The notes: generated by a model not told the origin, from the sequence alone. DNA of 14,372 nt from Flavobacteriales bacterium UBA6165 (GCA_002422285.1 DIUF01000066.1:421-14792), one strand, 5' to 3'. Counted from the first letter of the stretch, positions 6,358 to 14,372 are shown. Translations and numbers: made by a program.

Positions 6358-8118
6358 ATGAAGCCCACAAGACTATTTGATATTCCGTACAGACAACTTG
6401 AAAAATTCCCAAAAGAGGATGCCTTTACCATGAAAATTGGAGGCGTTTGGACCAAAACTAGCACACAAGAATTCATCAATAAATCCCAAGAATTGGCAAA
6501 AGGATTGATTGCTTTAGGCGTTCAACCTGGCGACCGTGTTGGTTTAATCTCGCCCAACCGATTGGAATGGAACTTGGTTGACATCGCCATCCAACAAGCC
6601 GGAGCAATCGTTGTGCCTATCTACCCTACTATTTCCGCCTCAGATTATGAGTTCATTTTTACCGATGCTCATATCAAAGTTTGTTTTATTTCAGGTGAAG
6701 ACCTTTGCGAGCGTGTAGGCCCACTTAGAGAAAAATTGTCCTTTCTTGAACATCTATACTCTTTTGATGAAATTAGCTTTTGTGATAATTGGTCGAAAGT
6801 GCTCAACATGGCTTCGGATGAGCAAAACGACGAACTAAAAAACCGTATGGATGCCGTGAAACCAGAGGATTTGGTTTCTTTAATATACACTTCAGGAACA
6901 ACAGGCAATCCGAAGGGTGTAATGTTAACACATAACAACATCATGTCGAATGTGTTGGCTTGCGAACCTCGAATTCCAGCATCATTTGACACGCGAGCTT
7001 TGACATTCTTGCCGGCTTGTCATATCTACGAACGCATGTTGCAATATCTATATATGTATATAGGGACTTCCATTTATTATGCGGAATCCTTGGAAACCAT
7101 CGGCGACAATATCAGAGAAGTAAAACCACACATTTTCACAGCTGTGCCGCGTTTGCTTGAAAAAGTATTCGACAAAATCATGGCCAAAGGTGAAGAACTC
7201 ACTGGCATCAAGAAAAAATTGTTCTTCTGGGCGGTCGGCCTGGCAGAAGAATTTGAACTTGAAGGAAAATCTGCATGGTACCTCTTCAAATTAAAAATTG
7301 CCAACAAGCTGATTTTCAGCAAATGGCGTGAAGCCCTAGGTGGAAACGTACAAGCAATTGCCTCTGGTAGTGCAGCTTTACAGGCCCGATTGGCAAGAAT
7401 TTTCATGGCTGCTCAAATCCCAGTGATGGAAGGATATGGACTTACAGAAACATCTCCTGTGGTGAGCGTTAACGCTGAAAAACAAGGTGTTTGCTTCGGC
7501 AGTGTTGGAACTGTATTAGACGGTGTAGAAGTAAAAATTGCGGAAGATGGCGAAATTTTGGTGAAGGGACCAAATGTAATGGTAGGTTATTACAACAACC
7601 CAACAGCAACAGCAGAAGTGATGGATGCAGATGGTTGGTTCCATACCGGTGATATCGGAGAATTTGTGCAAGGCAAATTCCTTAAAATTACTGACCGCAA
7701 AAAAGAGATGTTCAAAACATCTGGCGGTAAATATGTGGCGCCACAAGTAATGGAAAATCGTTTCAAAGCATCGCGTTTCATTGAACAAATCATTGTGATT
7801 GGCGATAACAGAAAGCACCCAGCCGCCTTGATTGTGCCTTCTTATGATTATGTTCGTGAATGGGCAAAATCTAAAGAAATGAGTGTTGGAAGCACCAATT
7901 TGGAGTTGATCAGCAATCAGAAAGTATTAGACCGTATCCAAAAAGAAGTCGATCTTTTCAACGCAGAATTTGGGAAATTTGAGCAAATCAAAAAAATCAA
8001 ATTGTTGCCAGCTGAATTTAGCATCGAAGGCGGTGAATTGACGCCAACCCTCAAATTGAAACGCAAAGTGATCATGGCTAAATATGACGCTTTGGTTGAG
8101 GAGATTTATAAGGAGTAG
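6358..8118 (+). CDS. Long-chain fatty-acid--CoA ligase (AMP-forming)
   Basis: This 586-residue enzyme activates fatty acids to acyl-CoA by way of an acyl-adenylate, feeding beta-oxidation or lipid synthesis; it acts in the cytoplasm or at the inner membrane face. ANL-superfamily motifs run in order: the phosphate loop YTSGTTGNPKG at 177-187, GYGLTET at 359-365, the ribose-binding Asp432 in TGDIGEF, the hinge DRKKEMFKTSGGKYVAP from 446, and a C-terminal TPTLKLKRK at 562-570 carrying the adenylation lysine. Length and motifs fit the long-chain FadD15-like group common in Bacteroidota; the exact chain-length preference cannot be read. The ATG at 6358 is the first in the frame after the promoter. 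It is divergent from the sigma operon and followed 55 bases later by the T9SS cargo gene. Confidence 0.95.
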   Translation: MKPTRLFDIPYRQLEKFPKEDAFTMKIGGVWTKTSTQEFINKSQELAKGLIALGVQPGDRVGLISPNRLEWNLVDIAIQQAGAIVVPIYPTISASDYEFIFTDAHIKVCFISGEDLCERVGPLREKLSFLEHLYSFDEISFCDNWSKVLNMASDEQNDELKNRMDAVKPEDLVSLIYTSGTTGNPKGVMLTHNNIMSNVLACEPRIPASFDTRALTFLPACHIYERMLQYLYMYIGTSIYYAESLETIGDNIREVKPHIFTAVPRLLEKVFDKIMAKGEELTGIKKKLFFWAVGLAEEFELEGKSAWYLFKLKIANKLIFSKWREALGGNVQAIASGSAALQARLARIFMAAQIPVMEGYGLTETSPVVSVNAEKQGVCFGSVGTVLDGVEVKIAEDGEILVKGPNVMVGYYNNPTATAEVMDADGWFHTGDIGEFVQGKFLKITDRKKEMFKTSGGKYVAPQVMENRFKASRFIEQIIVIGDNRKHPAALIVPSYDYVREWAKSKEMSVGSTNLELISNQKVLDRIQKEVDLFNAEFGKFEQIKKIKLLPAEFSIEGGELTPTLKLKRKVIMAKYDALVEEIYKE

Positions 8119-8126
8119 TACATTTT
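8095..8126 (+). promoter_or_regulatory. Possible promoter of the T9SS cargo gene
   Basis: GTTG at 8095-8098, then 20 bases, then TACATTTT at 8119-8126, one mismatch from TAnnTTTG. The -7 half begins directly after the ligase stop codon (8116-8118), so the promoter overlaps the end of the ligase gene. The leader to ATG 8174 or 8180 would be about 45 nt. Read-through from the ligase gene is equally possible. Confidence 0.35.
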
Positions 8127-8173
8127 TAAATTCCGCGAAGAGTTGTTACAAGAGTTTGATCACAAGAATCATT

Positions 8174-10633
8174 ATGCAAATGAAACATCTTTCAACATTT
8201 TTTTTTGTTTTCATACAATTGTCAATTTTCGCTCAGAGTTCATGGGAACTTAGAGATTTTGATTTACGGTTTTTTGAAAAGAATGAGGGTCAACTCGGAA
8301 TTTTTGAACAAAAGCTCGGAATCGATAACATTTTATTTTGTTTCGATTCAGGCTACACGAAATTCTTTTTTACAGAAAGTGGTTATCACGTATTTTATGA
8401 ATCATGTAAAACTAGGGAAAGAAGCGAGGAGGAAATTTTTGATAGAAAAATCTTTATCGATTCACTAAACAACTTTGGTATTCAAAACAGAAGTGAAATT
8501 TTCAAAGAATATCGATTGTCAGAAAAAATCAGAAGATTATCTTGTGACGAATTTTTGGTATCCGTTGAATGGATAAATTCTAGTGATAGCATATCAATCG
8601 AATTCCCAATCGAATTGTCAAATATTCGGGAATACCATCAGCTCAGCTTGGATAACAATGGAAAACAAAAAATATTCAGCAATATTCCAATATCAAACAA
8701 AATAATTTACAAAAACCTATATCCAAATATCGATCTAGTTTTTGAATTAAGTCATGATAAAAGAATTAAATACAGTTTAATCTGCCATCCAGGTTTCAAT
8801 ATTCATAATTTCAAATTGAATTTCTCAAAAAAGATGGAAATTGGAGATTCTGGAGAACTTCACTATGAAAATAGTTTTGTGTCGTATTCTGAATCAGCAC
8901 CAATTTCATATTATCAAAATGATGAACTAAGAACAATTCCAACAAGAACAGTGACGGATGATGCAGGCTTAATCTCCTATGAATTTCTTGAGGAATTAGA
9001 CTTTTCATCTAAAATTGTTATCGACCCATGGATCAACGTATTTAGTGATGAAAATTTGAACAGAGCTGTTCATGAGTGCCGAACAGACAATCAAAACAAC
9101 ACTTATGTAGTGTTGGGTACTCAAATTTTCGAAGGACACAGGCTCGTGAAAATAAACGAGAATGGTGATATTGATTGGATCATGAATTTACCGCAAGGAT
9201 ACTATCCAACTATTGATGTTGACGAATTTGGCAATATCTATCTTGCCAATGTATCAGGTCTAGTAGATTATTACCTTTCCAAAATTGATCCAGATGGACA
9301 AGAAATGTGGACAATTGAACCAGAAGGATTTCTAGAAATTTGGGGCGCAAAATTGAACTGTGACCAAAATTCACTTCACTTATACGGTACCGGAGTTTTT
9401 GAATCAAATGAACTGCTTGGCCCCAGATTCTCCACTTATAGTACCGAAAGTGGTGAATTTGTTGAGTCATCATACCTGAGTGCACTAACAGACTCCCTTT
9501 ATTTAGCTCAAGCCGTCTTCAAACATGAGGAGATTAAGACATTGTCTGTTGCTCACTTAGATTATGTGGTATGCGCAACACAGACATCTCTATTCTCATT
9601 TCGTTCAAACCATAACGATTGCTTTACCGATTTAGACACCTTGGTCGTGAATCATGGGAGGTCCATGGCCTATGGTATGACGAATTTCAGGGGTATGTAT
9701 TCAGGTGCTCCTCTTATAGAAAGTTTTAACAACGATTTTATCTTTTTTCATCGTGGCGATTCCTTAGAGAAGATAGACTTTAGTACAGGTGAGTCTATAA
9801 TGACAATAGGTCTTCCAAGCGGGGCAGTTGATTACTATCAAGATTTATATCTTTATGTGTATGCCGGTATAGCAATAGATAATTGCGGATTTATTTATAT
9901 TGGAGTTAACAATCAAGTACTAAAATTTGATACCAATCTGATATTAATAGAAACATATCAAATGGGATTTATTGTTCACGACATTGCCTTGTTAAACAAT
10001 GGATTAATTGTAGTTTGTGGACGTTTTATTAATGATACTCAAATTGATGGAATTGTTGCTACAATAGACGCAAACAACTGTGGTAATCAGAAATTAGAAT
10101 GCTGCCAGTTCTGCAACTTGTCGACTCAATTTGAATCAATTAGTCCTATTTGCAGTTTTTCAAACGATGGCTCAATAAACGTAATAGTGTCTGGAGGCTC
10201 TGGGAGTTACGAAATTAGTATGAATAACCTTGTGGGAAATGAATCTTTTTTCGATTCTTTATCTACTGGAACTTACACCTTCACTATTGTAGACTCAATA
10301 ATGACTAATTGCGCTGTGTTCAACGTGATAGAACTTATATCGAGTGAACCCTGTCTAATTACATTCCCAAATGTTTTTTCACCTAACAATGATGGCATCA
10401 ATGACAGTTTTTTTGCCCAACAAAAAATTGGAATTCAGAACTTTAAAATTGTCTTCTTAAATAGGTGGGGAAACGAAATTCATACATTCAATTCAATAGC
10501 TTTTGAATGGGATGGTACTCATATAAATGGAAATCAATTGAAGGAGGGTGTCTATTTTTACTATTTCGAAGGTCAATACACCAATAATGAGAATTTTTCG
10601 GGTCACGGCTTTGTTCATTTAGTAAGAGATTAG
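8174..10633 (+). CDS. Secreted T9SS type B sorting-domain (CHU_C) protein with SprB-like repeat
   Basis: This is a large exported protein of about 819 residues. ATG 8174 gives MQMKH and ATG 8180 gives MKHLSTFFFVFIQLSIFAQ, a clear signal peptide; the open frame reaches further upstream to 8084, but that would bury the signal peptide. The N-terminal region (FFEKNEGQLG, later YPNIDLVFELSHDKRIKYSL) resembles the DUF7948-type domain found before SBBP-like repeats. The middle has beta-propeller-like repeats (RLVKINENGDIDWI, YLSKIDPDGQEMWT). Then comes a SprB-like repeat with GGSGSYEISMNN, and a C-terminal type B sorting domain. It should cross the outer membrane by the T9SS and stay at the cell surface or be released. 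Ligand and function are unknown. It is more AT-rich than the glycosyltransferase genes downstream. Type B cargo usually needs a PorP/SprF partner, and one lies at 2927-3886. Confidence 0.88.
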   Translation: MQMKHLSTFFFVFIQLSIFAQSSWELRDFDLRFFEKNEGQLGIFEQKLGIDNILFCFDSGYTKFFFTESGYHVFYESCKTRERSEEEIFDRKIFIDSLNNFGIQNRSEIFKEYRLSEKIRRLSCDEFLVSVEWINSSDSISIEFPIELSNIREYHQLSLDNNGKQKIFSNIPISNKIIYKNLYPNIDLVFELSHDKRIKYSLICHPGFNIHNFKLNFSKKMEIGDSGELHYENSFVSYSESAPISYYQNDELRTIPTRTVTDDAGLISYEFLEELDFSSKIVIDPWINVFSDENLNRAVHECRTDNQNNTYVVLGTQIFEGHRLVKINENGDIDWIMNLPQGYYPTIDVDEFGNIYLANVSGLVDYYLSKIDPDGQEMWTIEPEGFLEIWGAKLNCDQNSLHLYGTGVFESNELLGPRFSTYSTESGEFVESSYLSALTDSLYLAQAVFKHEEIKTLSVAHLDYVVCATQTSLFSFRSNHNDCFTDLDTLVVNHGRSMAYGMTNFRGMYSGAPLIESFNNDFIFFHRGDSLEKIDFSTGESIMTIGLPSGAVDYYQDLYLYVYAGIAIDNCGFIYIGVNNQVLKFDTNLILIETYQMGFIVHDIALLNNGLIVVCGRFINDTQIDGIVATIDANNCGNQKLECCQFCNLSTQFESISPICSFSNDGSINVIVSGGSGSYEISMNNLVGNESFFDSLSTGTYTFTIVDSIMTNCAVFNVIELISSEPCLITFPNVFSPNNDGINDSFFAQQKIGIQNFKIVFLNRWGNEIHTFNSIAFEWDGTHINGNQLKEGVYFYYFEGQYTNNENFSGHGFVHLVRD
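10126..10350 (+). other. SprB-like repeat domain of the T9SS cargo protein
   Basis: The segment has the PICSFSNDGSINVIVSGGSG opening and GTYTFTIVDSIMTNC closing that characterise SprB-type repeats: a Cys, then DGSI, a GG turn, and a GTYT strand followed by D and a final Cys. A single copy precedes the sorting domain. Boundaries are approximate. Confidence 0.65.
10352..10630 (+). other. C-terminal type B sorting domain (CHU_C / gliding-motility C-terminal)
   Basis: The domain begins FPNVFSPNNDGINDSFF and continues with FLNRWGNEIH, then FEWDG, then LKEGVYFYYF. These are the hallmark blocks of the T9SS type B C-terminal domain used for recognition and export. The last residues (GHGFVHLVRD) form the final strand. 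Confidence 0.93.
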
Positions 10634-10772
10634 CCTCAACAAAAGAAGTCACGTCTGCGTTTGCAAAATTCTTCAATTTAAAAAAGCTGACATCATTAAA
10701 AAATGAATGGGTTAACGCGATAAAATCCAAAGAAAACCTATACTACATTATTGGAATAATCAAAATATTTTG

Positions 10773-10803
10773 TTTGTTATTTCAATCAATAAAGATACTT
10801 TTG
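10773..10803 (+). promoter_or_regulatory. Strong predicted promoter of the HTH regulator gene
   Basis: TTTG at 10773-10776, exactly 19 bases, then TACTTTTG at 10796-10803. This is a complete match to the Bacteroidota TTTG-N19-TAnnTTTG promoter. Transcription would start near 10808-10811, about 12-15 nt before ATG 10823. The rest of the 189-base gap after the T9SS cargo gene shows no terminator hairpin or RNA gene. It is likely the main promoter for the HTH gene and the two glycosyltransferases. Confidence 0.75.
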
Positions 10804-10822
10804 TGCAATATAACGAACATTA

Positions 10823-11119
10823 ATGGCGGGCAATCGAAAAAAGCAGGTTATTTTCCCTAGATATACAGAGCTCTTGGAACAGATGGGACAAAACATCAAA
10901 TTGGCTCGAAAAAGAAGGAAAATCACCACCATTCAAATGGCTGAACGTGCTGATATATCGCGCTCTACTTTATATTTGATTGAGTTGGGCAGTCCAAAGG
11001 TGGCCATGGGTGCATACTTCAACGTTTTGCGCATACTTGGTTTGCAAAACGACTTTTTAAAATTAGCCGCAGACGACGAATTTGGGCGAAGATTGCAAGA
11101 TATTGATTTGTTGAAATAA
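10823..11119 (+). CDS. XRE-family HTH regulator, HipB-like, without an adjacent HipA
   Basis: This 98-residue DNA-binding protein has a lambda-Cro/XRE helix-turn-helix at about residues 20-75. MGQNIKLARKRRK leads into the helices TTIQMAERADISRSTLYLIE, and FNVLRILGLQNDF closes the domain. The C-terminal DDEFGRRLQDIDLL tail is like the Bacteroidota HipB group, whose members usually precede a HipA-type kinase toxin. Here the next gene, 17 bases on, is a glycosyltransferase and no HipA is present in the window. It may therefore be a solitary regulator, perhaps acting on its own operon. The ATG at 10823 follows an excellent promoter by 19 bases. The ligand and operator are unknown. Confidence 0.88.
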   Translation: MAGNRKKQVIFPRYTELLEQMGQNIKLARKRRKITTIQMAERADISRSTLYLIELGSPKVAMGAYFNVLRILGLQNDFLKLAADDEFGRRLQDIDLLK

Positions 11120-11136
11120 AAAAGCCTCTCTGTAAA

Positions 11137-12255
11137 ATGCCCAAAATCATCGTTTCCGTGACCAACGACCTCGCCACCGACAACCGCGTGGATAAAGTGT
11201 GTCGCTTTTTGGTGAAGCAGGGTTTCGAGGTGATCTTGGTGGGCAGAAAGTTGAAAAACAGCATGGAGCTTAGTCCTCGTCCATACGCCACACACAGAAT
11301 GCACTTGATTTTTACCAAAGGCGCGCTGTTTTATGCGGAATTCAATGTTCGTCTTTTCTTGTTTTTACTTTTCAAAAAGGCCACGCACCAACTTTCGAAT
11401 GATTTGGATACCCTTTTGGCGAATTATTTAGCGGCAAAAATCCGCAGAAGAAAACTGGTTTATGATACACACGAATTATACACCGAAGTTCCAGAATTGG
11501 TCAACCGACCACGTGTGAAGAGAATTTGGGAGCGCATTGAAGGCTGGATTTTCCCGAAATTGAATAAAATCTACACGGTCAATGATTCGATAGCCGCATT
11601 TTACAGCGAAAAATATAAGAAAAATGTACGGGTGGTGCGCAATGTCTCTCCCATTTGGAAAGGCGAAAACATACCATCTCGAAAGGAAATGGGTCTGCCA
11701 GAAAACAAGAAAATCCTCATCGTTCAAGGCGCAGGAATCAACATCGACCGTGGCATTGAAGAATTGGTGGAAGCCATGACTCAAATCTATGAATCCGCTA
11801 TTTTGCTCATTGTTGGCTCAGGCGATGTTATTGAAATCTTGAAAGAAAAAGTTGAAATTTTGAAATTAGAAAACCGCGTTTTGTTTTATGGCAAACGACC
11901 TTATCAGGAAATGATGGCTTTCACACACCATGCCGATTGGGGCATTTCAATTGATAAAGACACCAATATGAACTACCGGTTTTCATTGCCCAACAAAATT
12001 TTTGATTACATAAATGCCTCAACACCAATTATTTGCAGCGATTTAACTGAGATCCGGAAAATTGTTGCTACGCACGAAGTAGGAGTATTTATTCCCAGTC
12101 ACGAACCTAAAATTTTAGCAGACTTTATCAATGATTTGCTCGACCAGCCCGAACAACATGCTACCTTTGTGGCCAATTGCAAAAAAGCTGCACCGGTGCT
12201 TTGTTGGGAAAATGAAGAAAAGGTGCTGCGCGAGATTTATAATTTGAATGACTGA
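11137..12255 (+). CDS. GT4-like glycosyltransferase
   Basis: This 372-residue putative glycosyltransferase has a GT-B fold. The N-terminal acceptor half starts MPKIIVSVTNDLATDNRVDK and contains LVYDTHELYTEVPEL. The C-terminal nucleotide-sugar half has ILIVQGAGINIDRGIEELVE, then GSGDVIEILKE, RVLFYGKRPYQEM and SLPNKIFDYINASTPIICSD, the usual donor-binding region of GT4-type enzymes. Donor and acceptor cannot be deduced. A cytoplasmic role in building a surface polysaccharide, lipopolysaccharide or glycoprotein glycan is likely. It follows the HTH gene by 17 bases and overlaps the second glycosyltransferase by 8 bases, so the three form one transcription unit. The start is the first ATG after the HTH stop; no Shine-Dalgarno is seen. 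Confidence 0.87.
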   Translation: MPKIIVSVTNDLATDNRVDKVCRFLVKQGFEVILVGRKLKNSMELSPRPYATHRMHLIFTKGALFYAEFNVRLFLFLLFKKATHQLSNDLDTLLANYLAAKIRRRKLVYDTHELYTEVPELVNRPRVKRIWERIEGWIFPKLNKIYTVNDSIAAFYSEKYKKNVRVVRNVSPIWKGENIPSRKEMGLPENKKILIVQGAGINIDRGIEELVEAMTQIYESAILLIVGSGDVIEILKEKVEILKLENRVLFYGKRPYQEMMAFTHHADWGISIDKDTNMNYRFSLPNKIFDYINASTPIICSDLTEIRKIVATHEVGVFIPSHEPKILADFINDLLDQPEQHATFVANCKKAAPVLCWENEEKVLREIYNLND

Positions 12256-13375
12256 ACCAAGCATCCACATCGTTTCCCTAGACGTGCCCTATCCTGCGAA
12301 TTATGGCGCCATGATTGACATTTATCATCGTTGCAAAGCCTTGACTGAAATTGGCGTGCGCGTGATTTTGCATTGCTTTGATTATGGTCGAGGTCAACAC
12401 CGCGAATTGCTCGAAGTGGCCGCTGAAGTTCATTATTATTCGAGAAGCCAGAATCCCTTGCAAGTTCTTTTGCCAACGCCGTTTATTGTGCGCTCGAGAA
12501 TGAATCCCGCATTATTGAAACGCCTGGGTCAGGATAAACACCCCATTCTTTTCGAAGGCATTCACACCTGCGGATTTGTGGGCCACCCGAAATTGAAAGA
12601 CAGAAAAATCTTAGTCCGCGCACACAACATTGAGCACGATTATTATCAGGGATTGGCTGCCATTGAACCGAAATTCTTCAAGCGTTGGTTCTTCAAATCG
12701 GAAGCCAAGAAATTGGAGAAATTCGAAAATTGGTGTTTTCAGCAAGTCGATGAGATTTTAGACGTTTCCCATGCCGACGATGCTTATTTTCAGAAAAAAT
12801 ACAAAAAGGGCATTTATATCCCCGTGTTCAATCCTTTGAATTGGGGAAAAGGCGAACGCGGCAGAGGAAATTATGCTTTGTTGCATGGCAATTTATCCGT
12901 TATTGAAAACATCAAAGGCATCGAGTTTGTGTTGGATGAAGTTTGGCACAAAGACCTTGGATTATCGCTGATTATTGCCGGAAAAGATCCATCGCCAGGG
13001 TTCAGAAAATATGTAGAGCAACATCCAGCCAAACCGCAGCTCATGGAAAATCCGGATGATGAGGCGCTCAATCAACTCATCAGAGAGGCACGCATCAATT
13101 TGTTGCCCACATTTCAAGCCACAGGACTGAAGCACAAGCTTTTGAACGCACTTTCCAACGGCGGATTTTGTTTGGCTACCCCAGAAATGGTGCATGGCAC
13201 AGACCTGGAAATTTTATGCTCAATTGGACACAATGCCCAAGAATGGCGAGATTTAATCCATACGCTCAAAGACCTGGAAATCACAAACGAACATATAGAA
13301 GCTCGTGTAACCAAACTGCGTGAGATTTTTGATAATCAAAAGAATGCGGAGAGAATAATTTCACTATGTAAGTAG
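12248..13375 (+). CDS. Second glycosyltransferase (GT1/GT4-like)
   Basis: This 375-residue putative GT-B glycosyltransferase begins MTEPSIHIVSLDVPYPANYG with a glycine-rich first strand-loop. It then has LVRAHNIEHDYYQGLA in the acceptor half, and a C-terminal half with LLHGNLSVIENIKGIEFVLD, SLIIAGKDPSP and ATGLKHKLLNALSNGGFCLA, the typical GT-B donor region. It differs in sequence from its upstream partner, so it is not a recent duplicate. The 8-base overlap with the preceding gene suggests coupled translation and consecutive steps in one glycan. Substrates are unknown. After its stop a 110-base gap with a promoter leads to the dehydrogenase gene. Confidence 0.85.
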   Translation: MTEPSIHIVSLDVPYPANYGAMIDIYHRCKALTEIGVRVILHCFDYGRGQHRELLEVAAEVHYYSRSQNPLQVLLPTPFIVRSRMNPALLKRLGQDKHPILFEGIHTCGFVGHPKLKDRKILVRAHNIEHDYYQGLAAIEPKFFKRWFFKSEAKKLEKFENWCFQQVDEILDVSHADDAYFQKKYKKGIYIPVFNPLNWGKGERGRGNYALLHGNLSVIENIKGIEFVLDEVWHKDLGLSLIIAGKDPSPGFRKYVEQHPAKPQLMENPDDEALNQLIREARINLLPTFQATGLKHKLLNALSNGGFCLATPEMVHGTDLEILCSIGHNAQEWRDLIHTLKDLEITNEHIEARVTKLREIFDNQKNAERIISLCK

Positions 13376-13455
13376 GTCCAAATTAAAGAACGATTTATTA
13401 TCAGTTATGATTTTTCTTTGTACCAAACATCACTCCCCTTTCCCACAAAAATCAC

Positions 13456-13463
13456 TACTTTTG
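13456..13463 (+). promoter_or_regulatory. Predicted -7 promoter element of the aldehyde dehydrogenase gene
   Basis: TACTTTTG, an exact TAnnTTTG, ends 22 bases before ATG 13486, giving a leader of about 15-18 nt. A TTTG at 13417-13420 is too far away (35 bases) to be its -33 partner, and none is seen at 19-21 bases. No terminator hairpin for the glycosyltransferase operon was found in the 110-base gap. Confidence 0.5.
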
Positions 13464-13485
13464 CAGCCACAAAATCAGTGATATT

Positions 13486-14372
13486 ATGACAACAGAAACT
13501 CAAAATACAACAGATATCCAAGCAATTTTGGAGCAATTGGGTGTTGAGACGCAAAACTACGGAGCATCAACAGGCGCTCAATGGATGAAAACAAGCGGTG
13601 CTCAAATCGATTCAATTTCGCCCGTTGATGCACAATTGATTGGTTCGGTGGCTTCTGCTACTGCGACTGATTATGACGCGTTAATTAAAAAAGCGGAAGA
13701 AGCATTCTTGACATGGCGCTTGGTTCCTGCTCCAAAAAGAGGTGAAGTCGTGCGTCAGTTGGGCGAAAAATTACGTCAACACAAAGATGCTCTAGGTGCT
13801 TTGGTTTCATACGAAATGGGAAAATCTTTACAAGAAGGTTTGGGCGAAGTACAGGAAATGATTGACATCTGCGATTTTGCCGTTGGACTTTCACGTCAGT
13901 TGCATGGATTAACAATGCACTCTGAGCGTTTTGGTCACAGAATGTATGAGCAATACCACCCACTTGGCATTGTGGGCATCATTTCAGCGTTCAATTTCCC
14001 AGTTGCTGTTTGGTGCTGGAATACGGCTTTGGCGTGGATTTGTGGCGATGCTTGCGTTTGGAAGCCATCTGAAAAAACACCATTGACTGCTATTGCTTGT
14101 CAAAAAATTGCCGCTGAAGTTTTTGCAGCCAACAACGTTCCTGAAGGCGTATCTTGCTTGGTGATTGGCGATGCTACTATCGGTAAATTGATGGCAGAAG
14201 ATAAAAGAGTTCCTTTGGTTTCTGCAACGGGTTCAACAAGAATGGGGAAATCTGTTGGTAGAGCTGTTGGCGAACGTTTAGGAAAATCATTGTTGGAATT
14301 GGGTGGTAACAACGCTGTTATCATTGCACCAGATGCCGATTTGAAAATCGTTGTTCCAGGTGTTGTGTTTGG
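13486..14372 (+). CDS. ALDH7-type aldehyde dehydrogenase (aminoadipate-semialdehyde dehydrogenase-like), 5' part
   Basis: This NAD(P)-dependent aldehyde dehydrogenase resembles the ALDH7/antiquitin group, which oxidises alpha-aminoadipic semialdehyde in lysine breakdown. The visible 295 codons from ATG 13486 (MTTETQNTTDIQAILEQLGV) include HGLTMHSERFGHRMYEQYHP and PLGIVGIISAFNFPVAVW (FNFP at 169-172). They also include the cofactor-binding WKPSEKTP at 192-199, GSTRMGK at 249-255 and the general-base Glu271 in ELGGNN. The window ends in GVVFG, so the catalytic Cys, expected some ten residues further, is outside. The HSERFGHRMYEQ segment supports ALDH7 over other ALDH families; the exact substrate remains inferred. 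The gene has its own -7 promoter element and is not obviously part of the glycosyltransferase operon. Confidence 0.92.
   Translation, partial: MTTETQNTTDIQAILEQLGVETQNYGASTGAQWMKTSGAQIDSISPVDAQLIGSVASATATDYDALIKKAEEAFLTWRLVPAPKRGEVVRQLGEKLRQHKDALGALVSYEMGKSLQEGLGEVQEMIDICDFAVGLSRQLHGLTMHSERFGHRMYEQYHPLGIVGIISAFNFPVAVWCWNTALAWICGDACVWKPSEKTPLTAIACQKIAAEVFAANNVPEGVSCLVIGDATIGKLMAEDKRVPLVSATGSTRMGKSVGRAVGERLGKSLLELGGNNAVIIAPDADLKIVVPGVVF

Noticed and set aside
8084..8173. Upstream extension of the T9SS cargo gene to ATG 8084
   Set aside because: It overlaps the acyl-CoA ligase by 35 bases and puts about 30 residues with Arg and Lys before a clear signal peptide that begins at 8174 or 8180.
10488..10730. 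80-codon open frame on the minus strand over the end of the cargo gene
   Set aside because: It is antisense to the strongly supported type B sorting domain, has no promoter, and its product has no recognisable motif.

Overview
The window is a stretch of Bacteroidota chromosome, probably from a Flavobacteriia-like organism. Four things point there: PorP/SprF and type B sorting-domain proteins of the type IX secretion system (T9SS); several exact matches to the Bacteroidota -7 promoter element TAnnTTTG; start codons without clear Shine-Dalgarno sequences; and overall low GC. No IS element, CRISPR array, tRNA or rRNA was found. Both ends cut through genes: methionyl-tRNA synthetase on the left and an ALDH7-type aldehyde dehydrogenase on the right.

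Layout. Positions 1-6133 lie on the minus strand. In transcription order they are an ECF sigma factor, a very unusual anti-sigma factor, a PorP/SprF outer-membrane protein, a polytopic acyltransferase-like protein with an inserted PDZ-like domain, and metG. From 6358 onward everything is on the plus strand: a long-chain acyl-CoA synthetase, a secreted T9SS type B cargo protein, an orphan HipB-like HTH regulator, two overlapping glycosyltransferases, and the aldehyde dehydrogenase. The divergent intergenic region is 6134-6357.

The most interesting part is the three-gene unit 6133-2927 (minus). The anti-sigma gene overlaps the sigma gene by 14 bases. It encodes a short cytoplasmic sigma-binding-like segment, one inner-membrane helix, a linker of about 190 residues rich in Ser/Asn, and a C-terminal barrel that aligns with the PorP/SprF protein encoded 2 bases downstream. 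Such a protein would span both membranes and carry information from an outer-membrane, T9SS-like barrel directly to a cytoplasmic sigma factor. As I recall, dual membrane-spanning anti-sigma factors (Dma) have been described in Bacteroides thetaiotaomicron. The version here, with a PorP/SprF-like barrel and a free PorP/SprF paralogue in the same operon, suggests a sensor tied to T9SS or outer-membrane status. A possible client, a type B (CHU_C) cargo protein, lies about 2 kb away on the other strand.

The remaining genes look like ordinary metabolism and envelope functions: fatty-acid activation, glycan synthesis, and lysine or aldehyde catabolism. Their promoters have recognisable TAnnTTTG elements and mostly very short leaders. 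The sigma operon lacks such an element, which fits, but does not prove, control by its own ECF factor.
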